From: Lactuca virosa
Lineage: Eukaryota; Streptophyta; Magnoliopsida; Asterales; Asteraceae
DNA: 64,000 nucleotides
Direction of reading: 5' to 3'
Assembly: GCA_928212115.1 (NCBI GenBank)
Contig: CAKMRJ010004445.1
Location: forward strand, 81,344,870 to 81,408,869
Of this stretch, positions 34,406 through 46,760 are shown one piece after another. The notes under the pieces were generated by a model, which was given only the letters and a program-made list of their open reading frames with translations, made no database searches and was not told the origin of the DNA. The translations under genes and the position numbers were made by a program. The stretch's first letter is position 1. Each line of letters starts with the position of its first letter.

Positions 34406-35225
34406 TGTTGGGTTTTATACAAACAATCCTATGTGTGCATGCAACCCTAGAGTTGGATCTATGTTTTCACTATTAGTTATACAACTTTATGAACACAAAA
34501 GAACCCTAGCATGCATCTACTATTTTCGAAATTGACATAGGAGAATAGAATACATACCTTTTGTTGTTATGTAGTAATAACAACTAGTTCCTTGAATTTC
34601 CTTAGCTTTTGAAAGCAAGTACCACAAGTGTAGTACCTCTAATGGCTCACAAACACACTTTGAGTGAGAGGATGAATATGAGAGAGAGGAGGAAAGGTAC
34701 TAAGCTCCAAAATTCGGCCCTAGTAGGGTTTTCCCAAGGGGTGGTCGAATTCTAGTGCCTTAGGGTGCTATTTATACTTGAGGCTAGCTAGGGTTTCAAG
34801 GTGGAAACCCTAATCCCTTAGCTTAGGGCCTAAGCAAGTCCATGGACTCCTTTCCTTAAGCCCTTGGACGAAAACTCCTAGATCCTTCTAGGATTTTCGT
34901 TCAAGCCTTAATAAAGGTGATCCAATAGCCCAAAGTCTCAACTATCAAATAATTACAAAACAGCCCCTGTACTTTTAATTAATTCCTTTAATCCCAAAAT
35001 TAATTCCTAATTAATTTCTGATTAAATACTAATTAATAATATGATTCCAAATTAATATATTACTCATATAATATAATAAATAAATCATATTTATGCCCTA
35101 ATCAACCTCTCTCCTTAACTGTCATCCTGTCTAGTCACCCGTGTGAAGGCAACCCAAAAGGACCATGCTCACAATCGGGTCAAGTACATACCAAAATAGT
35201 TATGGACTTAGACACTAATCCAACA
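34406..35225 (-). repeat. 3' LTR of copia F
   Basis: 820 bp. The plus strand runs TGTTGGGTTTTATACAAAC...GACACTAATCCAACA. The leader piece AAGTACCACAAGTGTAGTACC has relatives in the LTRs at 47320 and 48560, so all three belong to one copia group. Confidence 0.85.
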
Positions 35226-35240
35226 GTCTCCCACTTGGAT
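35226..35240 (-). other. Polypurine tract of copia F
   Basis: The minus strand reads ATCCAAGTGGGAGAC directly before TGTTGGATTAG of the LTR. Confidence 0.7.
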
Positions 35241-38200
35241 AAGTCTAATAACTATTCTGCGTATGACTTTAGAACCTGATCAGCAATCGTAGCTTCCAAA
35301 AGCCGTTGTCAACTCTGATCTTATCAGATACGCGTGTCCTTTAGATAAGGGATCATATATTCCTCCATTCTACAAGATATCGTATAGACATGAGACATGG
35401 ATTGAAATCATTCTCTCAGTCTATGTGTCGTTTCCCGATTTCCGATTTATGACGACTGACTAATTGAACAAATCAAATCAGTCCTGGCCCGGCCGAGCAC
35501 TTTCCTTTGTCATCACTAAATCATCGAGGGGCCCACAGATATCGCTTTTATCCCACCTTGGGTAAAAGGAATGGATAAAATTTGACTCAAATGCTTGCTT
35601 GCACCTACTAATCGAATCACACACAACAATAAGTTTTATAACACCAAGTTACTGGTGTGTTTACTTATCATCAATGTGCAACCGACCAGCAAATAACAAC
35701 TCACACGTCTCGGTTTCAAGAATATACAATGTTATCGTCTCACCAATCACTCGTGATAAAACCATGAAGTGATTCAAGTGAGCGTGGGTTTAATCCAATA
35801 CTTTAATCTTATCAAAGCACTCATGAACTCTGCAGCAAACTTGTGCTATGTCTAAACACTTTAGACAATCTACAGACAGATTCATGACAGTCTTCCTTCA
35901 TACCTACTTCCAACGTATGACCGACTGTGGAGGTTCGAATAACCTAGTTATTCTGGAAGTCAAAACATGAAAAATGAAACACAATAATAATATTAATCCT
36001 ATATGGTCCCAAAACTCTTGAGCGTAAATAAAAACACTTTTATTTAAACACCATATTGATTACTCATTATTCATTGCTTACTGTTTCAGAAAATCAACTT
36101 ATTACTCGAATTATAACCACAATTGTCCCATGCTCCAAGCATACACACTTTGGTTTCCTATGGTCCATACTTTGTTAAATAGATCAATTGAAAACTTTTC
36201 CAATGAAACTCATTTCACAATCCCCAATCCTTATTATTAGTATAAGAATACCAAATTCTTGCCACTTTTAGAATATGTCAGATTCTAACATTTTATGCAA
36301 TGATTCTTTCGTAAGGTCATAGCACAAAAGTCACCAAGACCCGGCTAATGAAATTACAAGGTATTCTATCGGAAATTGTTACAAGACAATTCCATAGACG
36401 TGAAGTCTCACATTCAAAGTACATTCCTTTGAACATGCTTCTCGCATAAAAGTTTCTAATCTAGACATATTTCTTAATATCCAACTCCCATTAATGGAAA
36501 CATTTCCATATTTTCCATATGACAACTCATTCTTAATAGAATCTTATCTATTCATAATAATGTCAATATAGTCCATCCAGTACTATACTTCCAACTACTC
36601 ATAAGCGACAAATCCTCAGTGAACCTCAGATCGTCCTTTGATAGTTGTTTAATTATTTTAGTCAAAACCAGTTCTAGTCCATTTTCCCTCTTAATGCCCT
36701 AGGCATTTGGAAAATTTTAGAATGGTCAAATATTATATCATATGCAATCGATCCTATACCCGAAGCGTATTGGACACGATGCATAATGTCTCACATAAAG
36801 ACATGATACTTCATCATCCTTCTGCCATAATATTTTATGCGCCTTGTTCCCACAATTCGAACTATGAAGAGGGATGCCGTAATCATAATCGAATTTTGAG
36901 AATGCACTATGTATCCTTGACTAAATTTATTAACATTTCTCAATCTAAGCTTTAGAATTTTGAAATGAAGTATAATATTCTCTCCCTTAATTATAGCAAA
37001 ACAATTTTTCAACCCTTGCAACTTTGCAAAAATGAATCTTTGTTTTCTATAATTAATATTGCTAACTTGCAATACTTACCATAATAATCATGCTCCCACT
37101 AACATGACGATTATTTTCTTACCAGCATAACACTTATGCTCCCACTAGCTTTGACATGTATTCAGAAAACAATTGAACTTCTAGAAAACAATGCTTATTG
37201 AATTCCTTAAGTTCATATTTCTAATACCTAATGCTTTCATAAGAATTTATCTAAGATTTTTAAGCTCATACACCTTTGCCTTAGATAGCTCATATGTGTG
37301 TCTAAACAATTCAGAATTTATGTTACTAAGTCCCAAATGTTCAGATCAATTGCCAAATCTCACAATTCGAACTATGAAAAGGGATGCCGTAATCATAATC
37401 GAATTTGAGAATACAATTTTCACAATTGCTATCTTCTTAAAATCTCTCTTAGTGAAAGCATTTCCTCACAATCATTTTCATAAAGGAGGAAAACCTTATG
37501 ACACTTAGATTTTATGATGTATGTGTTCCTATCCATGTGAATTTGTCAAAACGAAAGTTTGCGACAAATCCAAAAACATATGGACTGAACTTGTTCAATC
37601 TTGATTTCTTGCCTCATGGTAACATGAATGCCCACCATGTCTTCCAAGCAACTCACCCTTTCATATCAATGTACTTTCCATTGATCAAGGTGCTTTGTCT
37701 TTATGCATTCAAATGAGAACTCATAGAACTCACACGCATAATTAACTCAATTGGAATGGCACAGAAAAAGAGTATGTCATCCACGATAGGCTTTAAACCT
37801 CAAGTCGTGTGCTAGTGATGATCAACTAGGTTTACTCTTGATTTGTTCTTGAAACTTTTCAAGACCATTAAGACTCCCACTGACTCCTTGACGTATAAGA
37901 TTCTCTTGTCAAGAAACATTTCTTGACAAACAAATATTCAAGAGTTAGTGTAGCCTTTTGTCAAGTTTAACACTTCACACAATTGGTCCTGGTTGGTCTT
38001 TGTCTTATCCAAGACATCACAACTTACCAATTTCAAATGTGCAAGAATAAGAAAACTTTTCCAAATTCCACATTTGTCGAGTGTTATAAACCTACTTAAG
38101 ACTTGTCACTCATGTCAGAATCTTGACTCTAAGACTTGATATTGGAACGAAGTATGATTGACTTCTTGATTTAACCATTTCTACAATTCTCGATTCCTCT

Positions 38201-39060
38201 TCTTAGACATGCAATTGCATTAAGACTCACTTAGAGGATCAATTGAGATATGGTTCTTAATCATTAAGACTTATCATAAAACACAATAACAGGTACTCTC
38301 CCTTCTTCTTAGAATAGAGAAACTTTTATCTTTCTGCCTACTTGATTCTTCTTATTCGTTCTGCTATTGATTGAAACTCTTTCAATCAACTCAGAATTAT
38401 ACTTAATCTTATAAGTATAATCATATTTACTAACCTTTAGTAAACCATGACGAATATCTTTATCACTCTTGTGGTGGACTTGATCAACGCACAACCTAGT
38501 GTACTCGATCTCCTGGTCCTTCTCTTGACACTTTGCCAAAGAATTAGTCTAATTTCCAAAATATGAAGTTTCTCATTCATCACGCAACCAAGTTGTATGA
38601 TTTCAAGTTTCTGTCCAATTGAAACTTGGGCGATGAGAATCTTCCTTTATTTGGCAAATCCTCGACATTTCACAAATAACATAATCAAGAATCACATCCA
38701 ATTCAACATTGCTAAAATTAGAAATACATAAACATCCATTTTCACATATGCCATTGCAAGGATAAATAAATAGGACGAAATCAAAATTCATTTTATTGCG
38801 GAAAAACTTGTCCTTACAATGCAATTCAAATGAAAACTATGCTATTTCAATTTCTAAGCAATCTATTCTAACTCTAAAGTAGTAGCTCAAAAAATCCGAT
38901 CTTCAAGCAATGCGATCGAAATCCATTTCTTCACGATCAGATTCAGCTTACTTCTTCCCTTAAGCTTCCTCTCTTTTCTTCGATCCTACAAAACATCAAA
39001 ATGTAATCTTATCACATCATGTATTGAAAATCAAAGAATAGGAACTTATAGAGTTAGTTA
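35241..39060 (-). other. Decayed internal region of copia F
   Basis: No pol frame or motif is readable. The part next to the LTR (35241-36000) matches the copia C tail. The piece AATTCGAACTATGAAGAGGGATGCCGTAATC-like occurs at 36855 and again at 37365, so there is an internal duplication about 510 bp apart. The rest is AT-rich and full of stops; either it is very old or this was a pol-less copia derivative. Confidence 0.5.
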
Positions 39061-39180
39061 TTGGATTTTACCTGAAGTAGAGCCATACGTCTTGACTCTC
39101 CCATCTCTTAGATCTCTCAGGTAAACAGGGCAGCTTCGTCTCCAATGCCCCTTCTCTTGGCAGTAGAAGCAGATGGACTT
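39060..39180 (-). pseudogene. Copia F gag zinc-knuckle remnant
   Basis: On the minus strand 39180-39060 reads KKSICFYCQEKGHWRRSC and continues CPVYLRDLRDGRVKTYG, a canonical CX2CX4HX4C nucleocapsid knuckle of copia Gag. It directly continues the gypsy integrase sequence, in a different frame. Confidence 0.75.
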
Positions 39181-40285
39181 TTTTGGAGTGTGCACTCTTA
39201 GTGAAACGATCCACGACTACCCAAATCATGTCGTGACCGTTCTTCGTTCTAGGTAGTTTAGTCACAAAATCCATGGTGATGTCTTCCCATTTAGCCATGG
39301 GTACAGGTAAAGGTTCTAAATTCCCATACGGTTTCTGATGTTGTGCCTTAACCCTTGCACAAGTTACACACTCGGCCACATACTTCGCAACATCGAGCTT
39401 CATCGTCGGCCACCAGTAGTAGGGTTTTAGGTCCCTATACATTTTAGTGCTACCGGGATGAATTGAGTACATGGTCTTGTGTACTTCTTCCATCAGAAGA
39501 TCTCTCATTCCTCCCGTCTTAGGTACCCAAATTCGATCTTGGAATACCTTCAGTCCTTGACTGTTTGTACCGAACTCCAACGTTTTACCCAAACGTTCTT
39601 CTTTTCGGTCATTATTCTCTGAAGCTTCTTCTTGAGCTTTTTTTATGCTTTCCACAATGGTCGAGACAACTTCAATTCTCAATGCTCTTGGCCTTTTCCT
39701 TTCAAGATTGACTTGTCGACTTAGAGCATCGGCGACAACATTTGCTTTACCAGTGTGGTAAAGTATCTCGCAGTCGTAGTCCTTGAGTAACTCTAACCAG
39801 CGTCGTTGCCTCATGTTAAATTCCTTCTGATTAAAGATATACTGGAGACTCTTATGATCAGTGAAAAGTTTGCACTTTGTGCCATAGAGGTAATGCCTCC
39901 ATATCTTTAGAGCGAAAACTATCGCTGCCAACTCCAGATCATCAGTGGGGTAGTTCTTTTCGTGCTCCTTCAATTGTCGAGATGCATATGCTATCACCTT
40001 TTCTCTTTGGGTCAGAACACAACCCAACCCGACTCCTGATGCGTCATTATAGACCGCGAAGTCTTCAACTCCATCAGGTAGAGAAAGAATCGGTGCTTCA
40101 CACAATTTCTTCTTTAGCTTCTCGAATGCTTCTTCGTGCTTCTCACTCCACGTATACGTAGCTCCTTTGTGGTCAAAGCTGTTAATGGAGCAGCTATCGA
40201 AGAAAAGCCTTGTATAAATCGTCGGTAGTATCCAGCTAATCCTAGAAAGCTTTGAATCTTCGTGGGACTTTTTGGTCGTTCCCAC
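39068..40285 (-). pseudogene. pol: Gypsy E RNase H-integrase fragment, fused to copia DNA
   Basis: This open frame of 405 residues holds RNase H (FAVYNDASGVGLG, DDLELAAIVFAL, LFTDHKSLQY), the integrase HHCC zinc finger (HPGSTKMYRDLKPYYWWP, CVTCARVKAQHQKP) and the first aspartate of the integrase core (TMDFVTKLP). At DRFTKSAHS the sequence leaves integrase and runs into copia F DNA at about 39181, adding a meaningless tail. The second and third core acidic residues are gone, so integrase activity is impossible. Upstream the frame shifts near 40165. Confidence 0.88.
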
Positions 40286-40770
40286 TTCATCACCGCTTCG
40301 ATCTTTGCTGGGTCAACCATTATCCCTTCTTGGTTAACCACATGACTCAAGAATTGGACTTCTCGGATCCAAAAGTCGCATTTAGAGAACTTTGCATATA
40401 GCTTCTCCCTCTTCAAGACTTCTAACACTTCTCGTATATGCTTTCCATGCTCCTCCTGGCTTTTTGAGTAGATCAGAATCTCGTCTATGAACACTATCAC
40501 AGATTTATCGAGGAATGGTTTACAAACCCTGTTCATCAAATCCATGAACGCTGCTGGAGCATTGGTTAGTCCAAATGACATAACCAAGAACTCGTAGTGT
40601 CCATATCTAGTTCTGAATGCAGTCTTCTCAATATCCTGCTCTCTCACCTTCAGCTGATGATACCCTGACCTAAGATCGATCTTTGAAAAATAGCTCGAAC
40701 CTTACAGCTGATCGAATAGGTCATCAATCCTTGGCAATGGATACTTGTTCTTCACCGTTGCCTTGTTCAG
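40114..40770 (-). pseudogene. pol: Gypsy E reverse transcriptase, C-terminal part
   Basis: Reads KIDLRSGYHQL, FRTRYGHYEFLVMSFGLTNA, and the palm motif VFIDEILIYS. The family has FIDD here, so the second catalytic aspartate is replaced by glutamate. An in-frame TAA (after FDQL, near 40705) and the TGA near 40774 separate it from the N-terminal part. Confidence 0.88.
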
Positions 40771-40773
40771 CTC

Positions 40774-41780
40774 TCAGTAGTCTATACACATTCTCATGCT
40801 CCCGTCCTTCTTTTTCACGAATAACACCGGAGCTCCCCAGGGTGATGAACTCGGTCTAATGAAACCGTTGTCCAACAACTCCTGAAGTTGCGTCATGAGC
40901 TCCTTCATCTCCGTCGGTGCTAATTGGTATGGTTCCTTCGCTATCGGTGTTGTTCCTGGTAACAAGTCTATTCTAAACTCCACTTGTCTATCAGGCGGTA
41001 ATCCAGGAAGATCTTCGGGAAAGACCTCCGGATAATCACATACGACCGGTATATTCTGCACCTCCTTCTTTTCCTTCTTAGCATCGATAACAAATGCCAA
41101 GTATGATGCACATCCCTTGGACAAACATTTTCTGGCCTTCATCAGGGAGATGATTCCCGAATTCACTCTGCGTTTGTCCCCGTACACCATAAATGTCTCT
41201 TTTCCGGGTGGGTTCACCCTTACTATCTTCTTCCTGCAAAGAATCTCAGCATCGTTAGCGCTAAGCCAATCCATTCCCAAAACAATGTCAAAACCGTTCA
41301 ACTCTATGGGTAACAGCTCTTCGTGGAATTTGTTTCCGTTTAAGTCAATGACGATGTTCCTAATACGATCACTAACAGGTATGAATTTTCCACTGGCAAC
41401 TTCTACAATTAGGGCGTCATCAAGTTTTTCTACAGGCAATGCCAATTTTTCTCCAAATCTATCTGATACAAATGAGTAGTTTGCTCCGGAATCAAACAGT
41501 ATACTGGCAGGTAAACCATTTACAAGAAAGGTACCTGAAGCGACATCTGCTGCCTCCTTTGCAGCCTCGAGTGTCATCTGGAAGGCTCTCACCTTCGGCT
41601 TCGGTGGAATGTTGGGTCTTCCTGCCTCCTTCTTCTTCGGGCAGTCCTTCGAAATGTGCCCTTCCTCGTTGCACTCATAACAGACCTTCTTAGTGAACGT
41701 GCACTCGTTGGCATAGTGCCCGGGCTTTCAACACTTGAAACAGGTAACCCCTCCATCACATTTTCCTTGGTGCTTCTTCT
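40774..41780 (-). pseudogene. pol: Gypsy E nucleocapsid knuckles, protease and reverse transcriptase start
   Basis: This frame begins in zinc-knuckle sequence upstream of 41592 (CYECNEEGHISKDCP intact; the preceding CFKC knuckle has a TGA where glycine is expected). Retropepsin (LFDSGANYSFVS, IVLGMDWLS) follows, then the start of the reverse transcriptase (RPSSSPWGAPVLFVKKKDGS). It ends at CIDY followed by TGA, where CGA (Arg) is expected. Protease is open over its whole length. Confidence 0.88.
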
Positions 41781-42758
41781 TGCATTTGTCGCACCATTTT
41801 GCTTCAGCTCCTCCTCCTCTCGACCAGACTTCGAGAATTTACTCTTCTTGCCAGACCTCGAGGATCCATAAAATTTCCTTTTTTCACCAACCTCCGCTCT
41901 CTCCAGGCCCTTCTCTCGTATCTGGGTTTCCACATTCTTAGCAGCCCAGATGGCGGCTTTCAGAGTGGTTGCTTGCTTGACCATTGGACCGAAGTCCGCT
42001 GGTAATCCAAGGGCAAATTTGTTAACCTTTGAGAGTTCGGTTGGAACTAGGTAAGGAACTAGCTTCATCTTTTCCGTAAAGCTTTCAGCGTATTCAGTGA
42101 TGCTCATTATTCCCTTCTTCAGATTCTGGAACTCATTGTTGATTTCCAGAAGATCCTGCTCAGAGCAGTATTGCATCTTCAGCTGCACCAAAAAATCCTC
42201 CCACGACATCTTGCTCGCTTCTCCTTTGGGCATTGAATCAGCTAGTAGCTTCCACCAGCTTAGTACTCCAGATTTCAACAGAGGAACCGCGAGAGCGGTC
42301 TTCTTCCTGTTGCTACACTCGCAACTTTCAAACATCGTTTCCATCTCGGAGATCCAGTTCATGACTTCCACCGGCGTCGGGCTTCCAGATAGACACAGTG
42401 GTTTAGATGCCATGAAATCCTTGTATTTGCATCCACGTCCATCATTTCCTTCATCCTGGTGGTTTCGCCTAACTATCGGTGGGTTGGCTTGACCAACAGT
42501 CCCACTGTAGTTTCCTCCTTCAGACGGCCCATCATTCAGCTCGGGCTCTACGATTGGTATGGTAGCTTCCTCACGATTTTGTTGGAGAAAACGCCTGGTT
42601 TCCTCCATTTGACGATCCAACATCATCTGGATCATCGCTTGCACTCCGGCCATCGTGATTGGCTCAGGAACATCTGCTACAACAGGTATTTGTTGAATCA
42701 CTGGGGGTTGATTCCTATTCCCATTTGCATTCCCAGCTCCATTGCGGGTTCTTGCCAT
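41589..42758 (-). pseudogene. gag: Gypsy E gag
   Basis: Starts at ATG 42758 (MARTRNGAGNANGNRNQPP). It has a Gag domain with MNWISEMETMFESC, LSWWKLLADSMP, and FLVQLKMQYCSEQDLLEI. A frameshift near 41805 takes the reading out of the nucleocapsid frame, so the last about 65 residues are wrong and the knuckles lie in the neighbouring frame. The capsid part (about 300 residues) is intact. Confidence 0.88.
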
Positions 42759-43086
42759 TTTGATCTATACACCGAATAAGGTGAATTTAGATCTTTATTC
42801 ATGATAGTCATTTAAACCGTCCTTATCACTCTGAAACGTTTACATGTTAGTTCTAATATCGTAGTCGTACGTTTAGAATCCAAAACACATAAGGTTTCCA
42901 GATCCGGTCGGCAACAGACCATAGATCCGAACAATTAACAGCACATAAGGCATAAAGCATTTAGCACATAAAAGCATTTTAGGCATAATTCCTAAAATAA
43001 GCTAGTGCTCACATCTCACCATCATCGCTTAGCATTCTAAGTTGAAGTCTAGAAATCCTACAAATTCCTAGTTCACTTAAACTAAT

Positions 43087-43098
43087 GCTCTCATACCA
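43087..43098 (-). other. Primer-binding site of gypsy E
   Basis: The minus strand reads TGGTATGAGAGC two bases inside the LTR. It differs at one base from the initiator Met tRNA site TGGTATCAGAGC. Confidence 0.75.
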
Positions 43099-43100
43099 AC

Positions 43101-45413
43101 TGAGACATCCCCATTTTTCACGGCCAGAAAAGACCGATTTTTGTTTATGCTTGTTTAAAAATCAGAGTAACATTTTACATAAAAGTGTTGCGGAATTTGT
43201 TCCCAAAATAAAATATGATAAAGATTTATCAAAGCATTTCCGTAGAAATGTATTTCATTAAAAAGACTCGGGATGTCATGTTCGATACAGATCAAAAGCA
43301 TAAACAATACAATATAAGTCTTACTACATTATTTCATATCTACATGCCTATATCCGTAATCCCTCATCCAAAACATCACATCTATGCTCGAGCGCCACTA
43401 CCTGTATACATGAAACTGAGTGGGTCAGGATTGGGAGCCTGGTGAGCACATAGGGTTTTCAACCCACAATAAATAAGTTTATTAATTTCATCAATCAACA
43501 ATAACCCGATTACCCGTTCCCGTTATCCTCACATTACGTCCCTAAAACACCTATCATAAGGGACCTAGACTAAGGATCAACATCGGGATGGACACTACTG
43601 CCAAGGGGGTTCCTCAGCAATAAATGTCCTAAAGGCAACCATGGGGGGGATGGAGTACACCGGTGAACACATCGTTCACAAACACCTACAGGTTGCGAGC
43701 CTGCTAGCGTTCCACTGGACTGTCTAGAAGAGTATGTGGTCGTCATCTATACTCCACTAGATGACTGGAATCAACAACAACAACATCGAGGCCTCTCATC
43801 ATTTTATCACACATTATCTATTACATCTACCCATGTTTTACCCCAACATTTTCGTAGATATAAAATACATATACAGTTTAAATCATTTAAAACATGTATA
43901 AAATCGTTCATCCAGCATAGACAGCAAGTATTCAGATAATATGCACACATAGCACGTAATTTATAAAATACTTCATATCTATGTGTAAGATGAAAGTAAC
44001 TATGCACTCACTTGAAAAGGTGGTGATTCCGAACTCAGACAGCGCTTCGCTTCTAAAAAATTATTTCCTTCGACGAAACCTAGTATTATTACCACTAGAG
44101 TTTAGTCTATTATTCGCCGAGACTAATTAATAGTCTAGCTATTATTACTATTATATAAGCGTTAAACAATACTTATATAACCCATAATAATAGTCCAAGT
44201 ACTTATTATAAGTTCCTAATAACGTTACTATAATTAAATAAAAGCTATATTAAAAATAGCGTAGGCGTAGCTCACTTACAGCGGGTTTTATAGAAAACCG
44301 GGCTTTGCTTGGAGCAGCGTTCCCGATCCGAAAACCTCTTCTTCTCAGAGTCGTCGAGCACTCCGGGGCTTCCGCCTCGTGCTAGGGAGGTTCCCTAGGC
44401 TTTTCGGGGGGTTTCGGGGCTAGAGAGAGGTTCTAGAGAGAGAGTAAAGAGATGAAAGAATGAGAAAGGTGTGAAGAAAATGAGGGTGGGAGAGGTTCTA
44501 TTTATAGGGTGAAAAATGGCTAAACTTGGTGCCACATGTCACCATCTAGTGGCAAGACTTGGGGAGAAAGCAATGGTCAAGATTGTGCCATATCACCCAT
44601 TTTCGCACACACTTCCGACTTCTAAAATCCGTAACTTTCACATACGACCTCCGTTTTTGACGTTCTTTATATCAACGCGTAGGTAAAAATAGGATCTAAA
44701 ACTTTCATTTTGACTCTGTCGGCTAATTCTCGACCGATCTTAAATTTAACAGTACGAGGAGATTATACTGTTAAATGTCCGCGTAAAATTCATAACTTCT
44801 ACATACGGACTCTGTTTTCGTCTGTCATTTTACCATTGAGTTCCTATTGATGAGATATTCAATTCTCATTTAGGTCGCGTAGGCCAAAAACCGCTCGATC
44901 TAAAATTCGAGTTTCGGGATGTGCACTGCTAAGTCAAATCTTAGAAAATTCTTAACTTCCTCATACGAAGTCAGATTTGGGCGTTCTTTTTTTGTATTTT
45001 CTCGGTTTAACGTATACTACAACTTTTGTTTAGATCACTAAGGACAAAAAGTCTTTCATCGTAAATTCACTATTTACGCTTCCCGGTGTCGTGCCGGTTT
45101 TGCCGTAAAACTTCGACGGGTCATAACTTCTTTGTTATAACTCGGATTTCGGCGTTCTTTATATATCCATAATCCTTGTTTCCACCACTATAACTTTATG
45201 TAAAGATATCGGGTTTATCTCACACTTTAATTTTGACGCTTATTTTATCCTTTATTTATTTTACCTTTATAATTAAGTATAAAGCACATAATTTCACGTA
45301 ATTCACATAATACTCAAATAATTCATCTTTATTATTTCAAAAAGTGTTACGATAGTTGAACTAGACTATTACATCATATAATTAATGCTTAGCCCCAAAA
45401 CACGGGCGTTACA
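43101..45413 (-). repeat. 5' LTR of gypsy E (2313 bp)
   Basis: TGAGACATCCCC...GGGCGTTACA on the plus strand, followed by the TATGG duplication. It contains a 16-bp duplication (AGGTTCTAGAGAGAGA type) near 44426 not present in the other LTR. Confidence 0.9.
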
Positions 45414-46418
45414 TATGGTATTTTGGATATTTATGTCATGGTTCATTGATGGCATTAGGTGTTGGAGTTTGGAGTAGTGCTTCGGGTCAGTGTTTTCGTG
45501 TTTCGGTTCGGCAGTTGCAAGGTGAGTTATCCTCACTATACCCAAGGGTCTAAGGCACCAAGGCCGGCCCTTTGATTTGTTATTTGAGATAGTGGCTGCT
45601 GTGATATGATAGTTAACATCCGGGTAGATAGGATGGTTATATGTGGCTATGCTTAGTGACCTGTAGTCGGTCTGACTGTCTGTATGCTGGTAGGAGATTA
45701 CCTGTCATGTCTGCACGTGTTGAGCAGTAGTAGAGGGTATTCCATCCCGGTAGGATGATAGGGCCCTAGTATGTTGTCTTATAGACTATTATATGATTAT
45801 TTTATAGGTGCACATGTTTGCTAGTATGTGGGCATTCCAACCCGATGGTTGTGGGCCAGGAGTATTCCATCCCGGTAGGATGATTGGACTCATAGTAGGT
45901 GGGCATTCCAACCCGATGGTTGTGGGCCAGGAGTATTCCATCCCGGTAGGATGATTGGACTCATAGTAGGTGGGCATTCCAACCTGATGGTTGAGGGCCT
46001 GGGGGTATTCCATCCCGAGGGATGATTGGACCCATAGTAGTTATTGTATGTATAGGTGTGTGGGCATTCCAACCCGATGATTGTGGGCCAGGAGTATTCC
46101 ATCCCGGTAGGATGATTGGACTCATAGTAGGTGGGCATTCCAACCCGATTGTTGAGGGCCTGGGGTATTCCAATTGGACCCATAGTATGCTGTTCATGGT
46201 TGTATGTATATGGTTATGTGTGTACGGGTATTTTGGGGGAACTCACTAAGCTTTCGAGCTTACGGTTTTCAGTTTATTGTTTCAGGTACATCAGGTGATC
46301 GTTGCAAGGCAAAGGCGTGATCGTACCGCTCCTCATATTTCATGATTTTGTGATTTGATTCTGGGGATACTCTGATGTTTAAACTATTTTGAAAACAAGT
46401 TGTTTCAGGTACATCAGG
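45414..46418 (+). repeat. Gypsy D LTR, right part
   Basis: Continues the LTR interrupted at 32961. It has GGCACCAAGGCCGGCCC near 45560, a 71-bp tandem array, then ACTCACTAAGC and GTTTTCAG...GTTTCAGGTAC as in the gypsy A LTR. The expected GATGTTACA end is missing; the sequence passes into copia C tail at about 46420. Confidence 0.65.
45828..46192. repeat. 71-bp tandem repeat, about five copies
   Basis: Units start at 45828, 45899, 45970, 46060 and 46131, each opening GTGGGCATTCCAACC. The third unit is 90 bp because of a TTATTGTATGTATAGGTGT insertion. The last unit is shortened. Confidence 0.93.
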
Positions 46419-46419
46419 G

Positions 46420-46760
46420 CCCCTCGATGATTTAGTTTGACTTATGTGCCGGGCCCGGTCAGGACCGAATTGATGTGTTCAATTAAGTTCTATGTTTCAG
46501 GTACATCAGGACCGAATTGATGTGTTCAATTAAGTTCTATGTCAAATGAATCTGAGATCGAGAAACAAACTGCTGGACAATAAGTATGACTATGTTCCAT
46601 GTAATTGTCCGCATGATATCTAGAACAGAGGATTATAAGATCCCTTATTTGAAGGATAGGTTACTGATAAGATCAGAGTTCGACAGCGTCTTTGAGAGCT
46701 ACGATTGCTAATCGGATTATATTTACATTTGTAGTTACTAGACTTATCCAACTGGGAGAC
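46420..46760 (+). other. 3' non-coding tail of copia C, second part
   Basis: CCCCTCGATGATTTAG, GATCAGAGTT...GAGCTACGATTGCT, and the purine-rich CAACTGGGAGAC before the LTR match copia F inverted. It contains a local duplication (46460-46494 and 46508-46542). Confidence 0.7.

Larger units (their letters stand above)
34406..39180 (-). mobile_element. Ty1/copia element F, 5' part deleted
   Basis: Its 3' LTR (34406-35225) and polypurine tract are intact. The internal DNA 35241-39060 is decayed. A copia gag zinc knuckle survives at 39060-39180 next to the deletion joint. The 5' LTR and the gag N-terminus are missing. It was inserted in the 3' LTR of gypsy E. Confidence 0.8.
32962..45413 (-). mobile_element. 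Ty3/gypsy element E, with nested copia F and a large deletion
   Basis: LTR ends are TGAGACATCCCC at 32962/43101 and GGGCGTTACA at 45413. The element is flanked by a perfect 5-bp duplication TATGG (32957-32961 and 45414-45418), so it inserted into the gypsy D LTR. By eye the two LTRs differ at about two dozen places over 1.44 kb plus one 16-bp indel, so it is young. The minus-strand order is LTR, primer site, gag, protease, reverse transcriptase, RNase H, integrase. The integrase end, the polypurine tract and part of the 3' LTR were lost by the deletion at 39181. Confidence 0.9.

Noticed and set aside
45828..46192. Regular repeats that could suggest a CRISPR-like array
   Set aside because: The units are contiguous 71-bp tandem copies without unique spacers, within a plant LTR.
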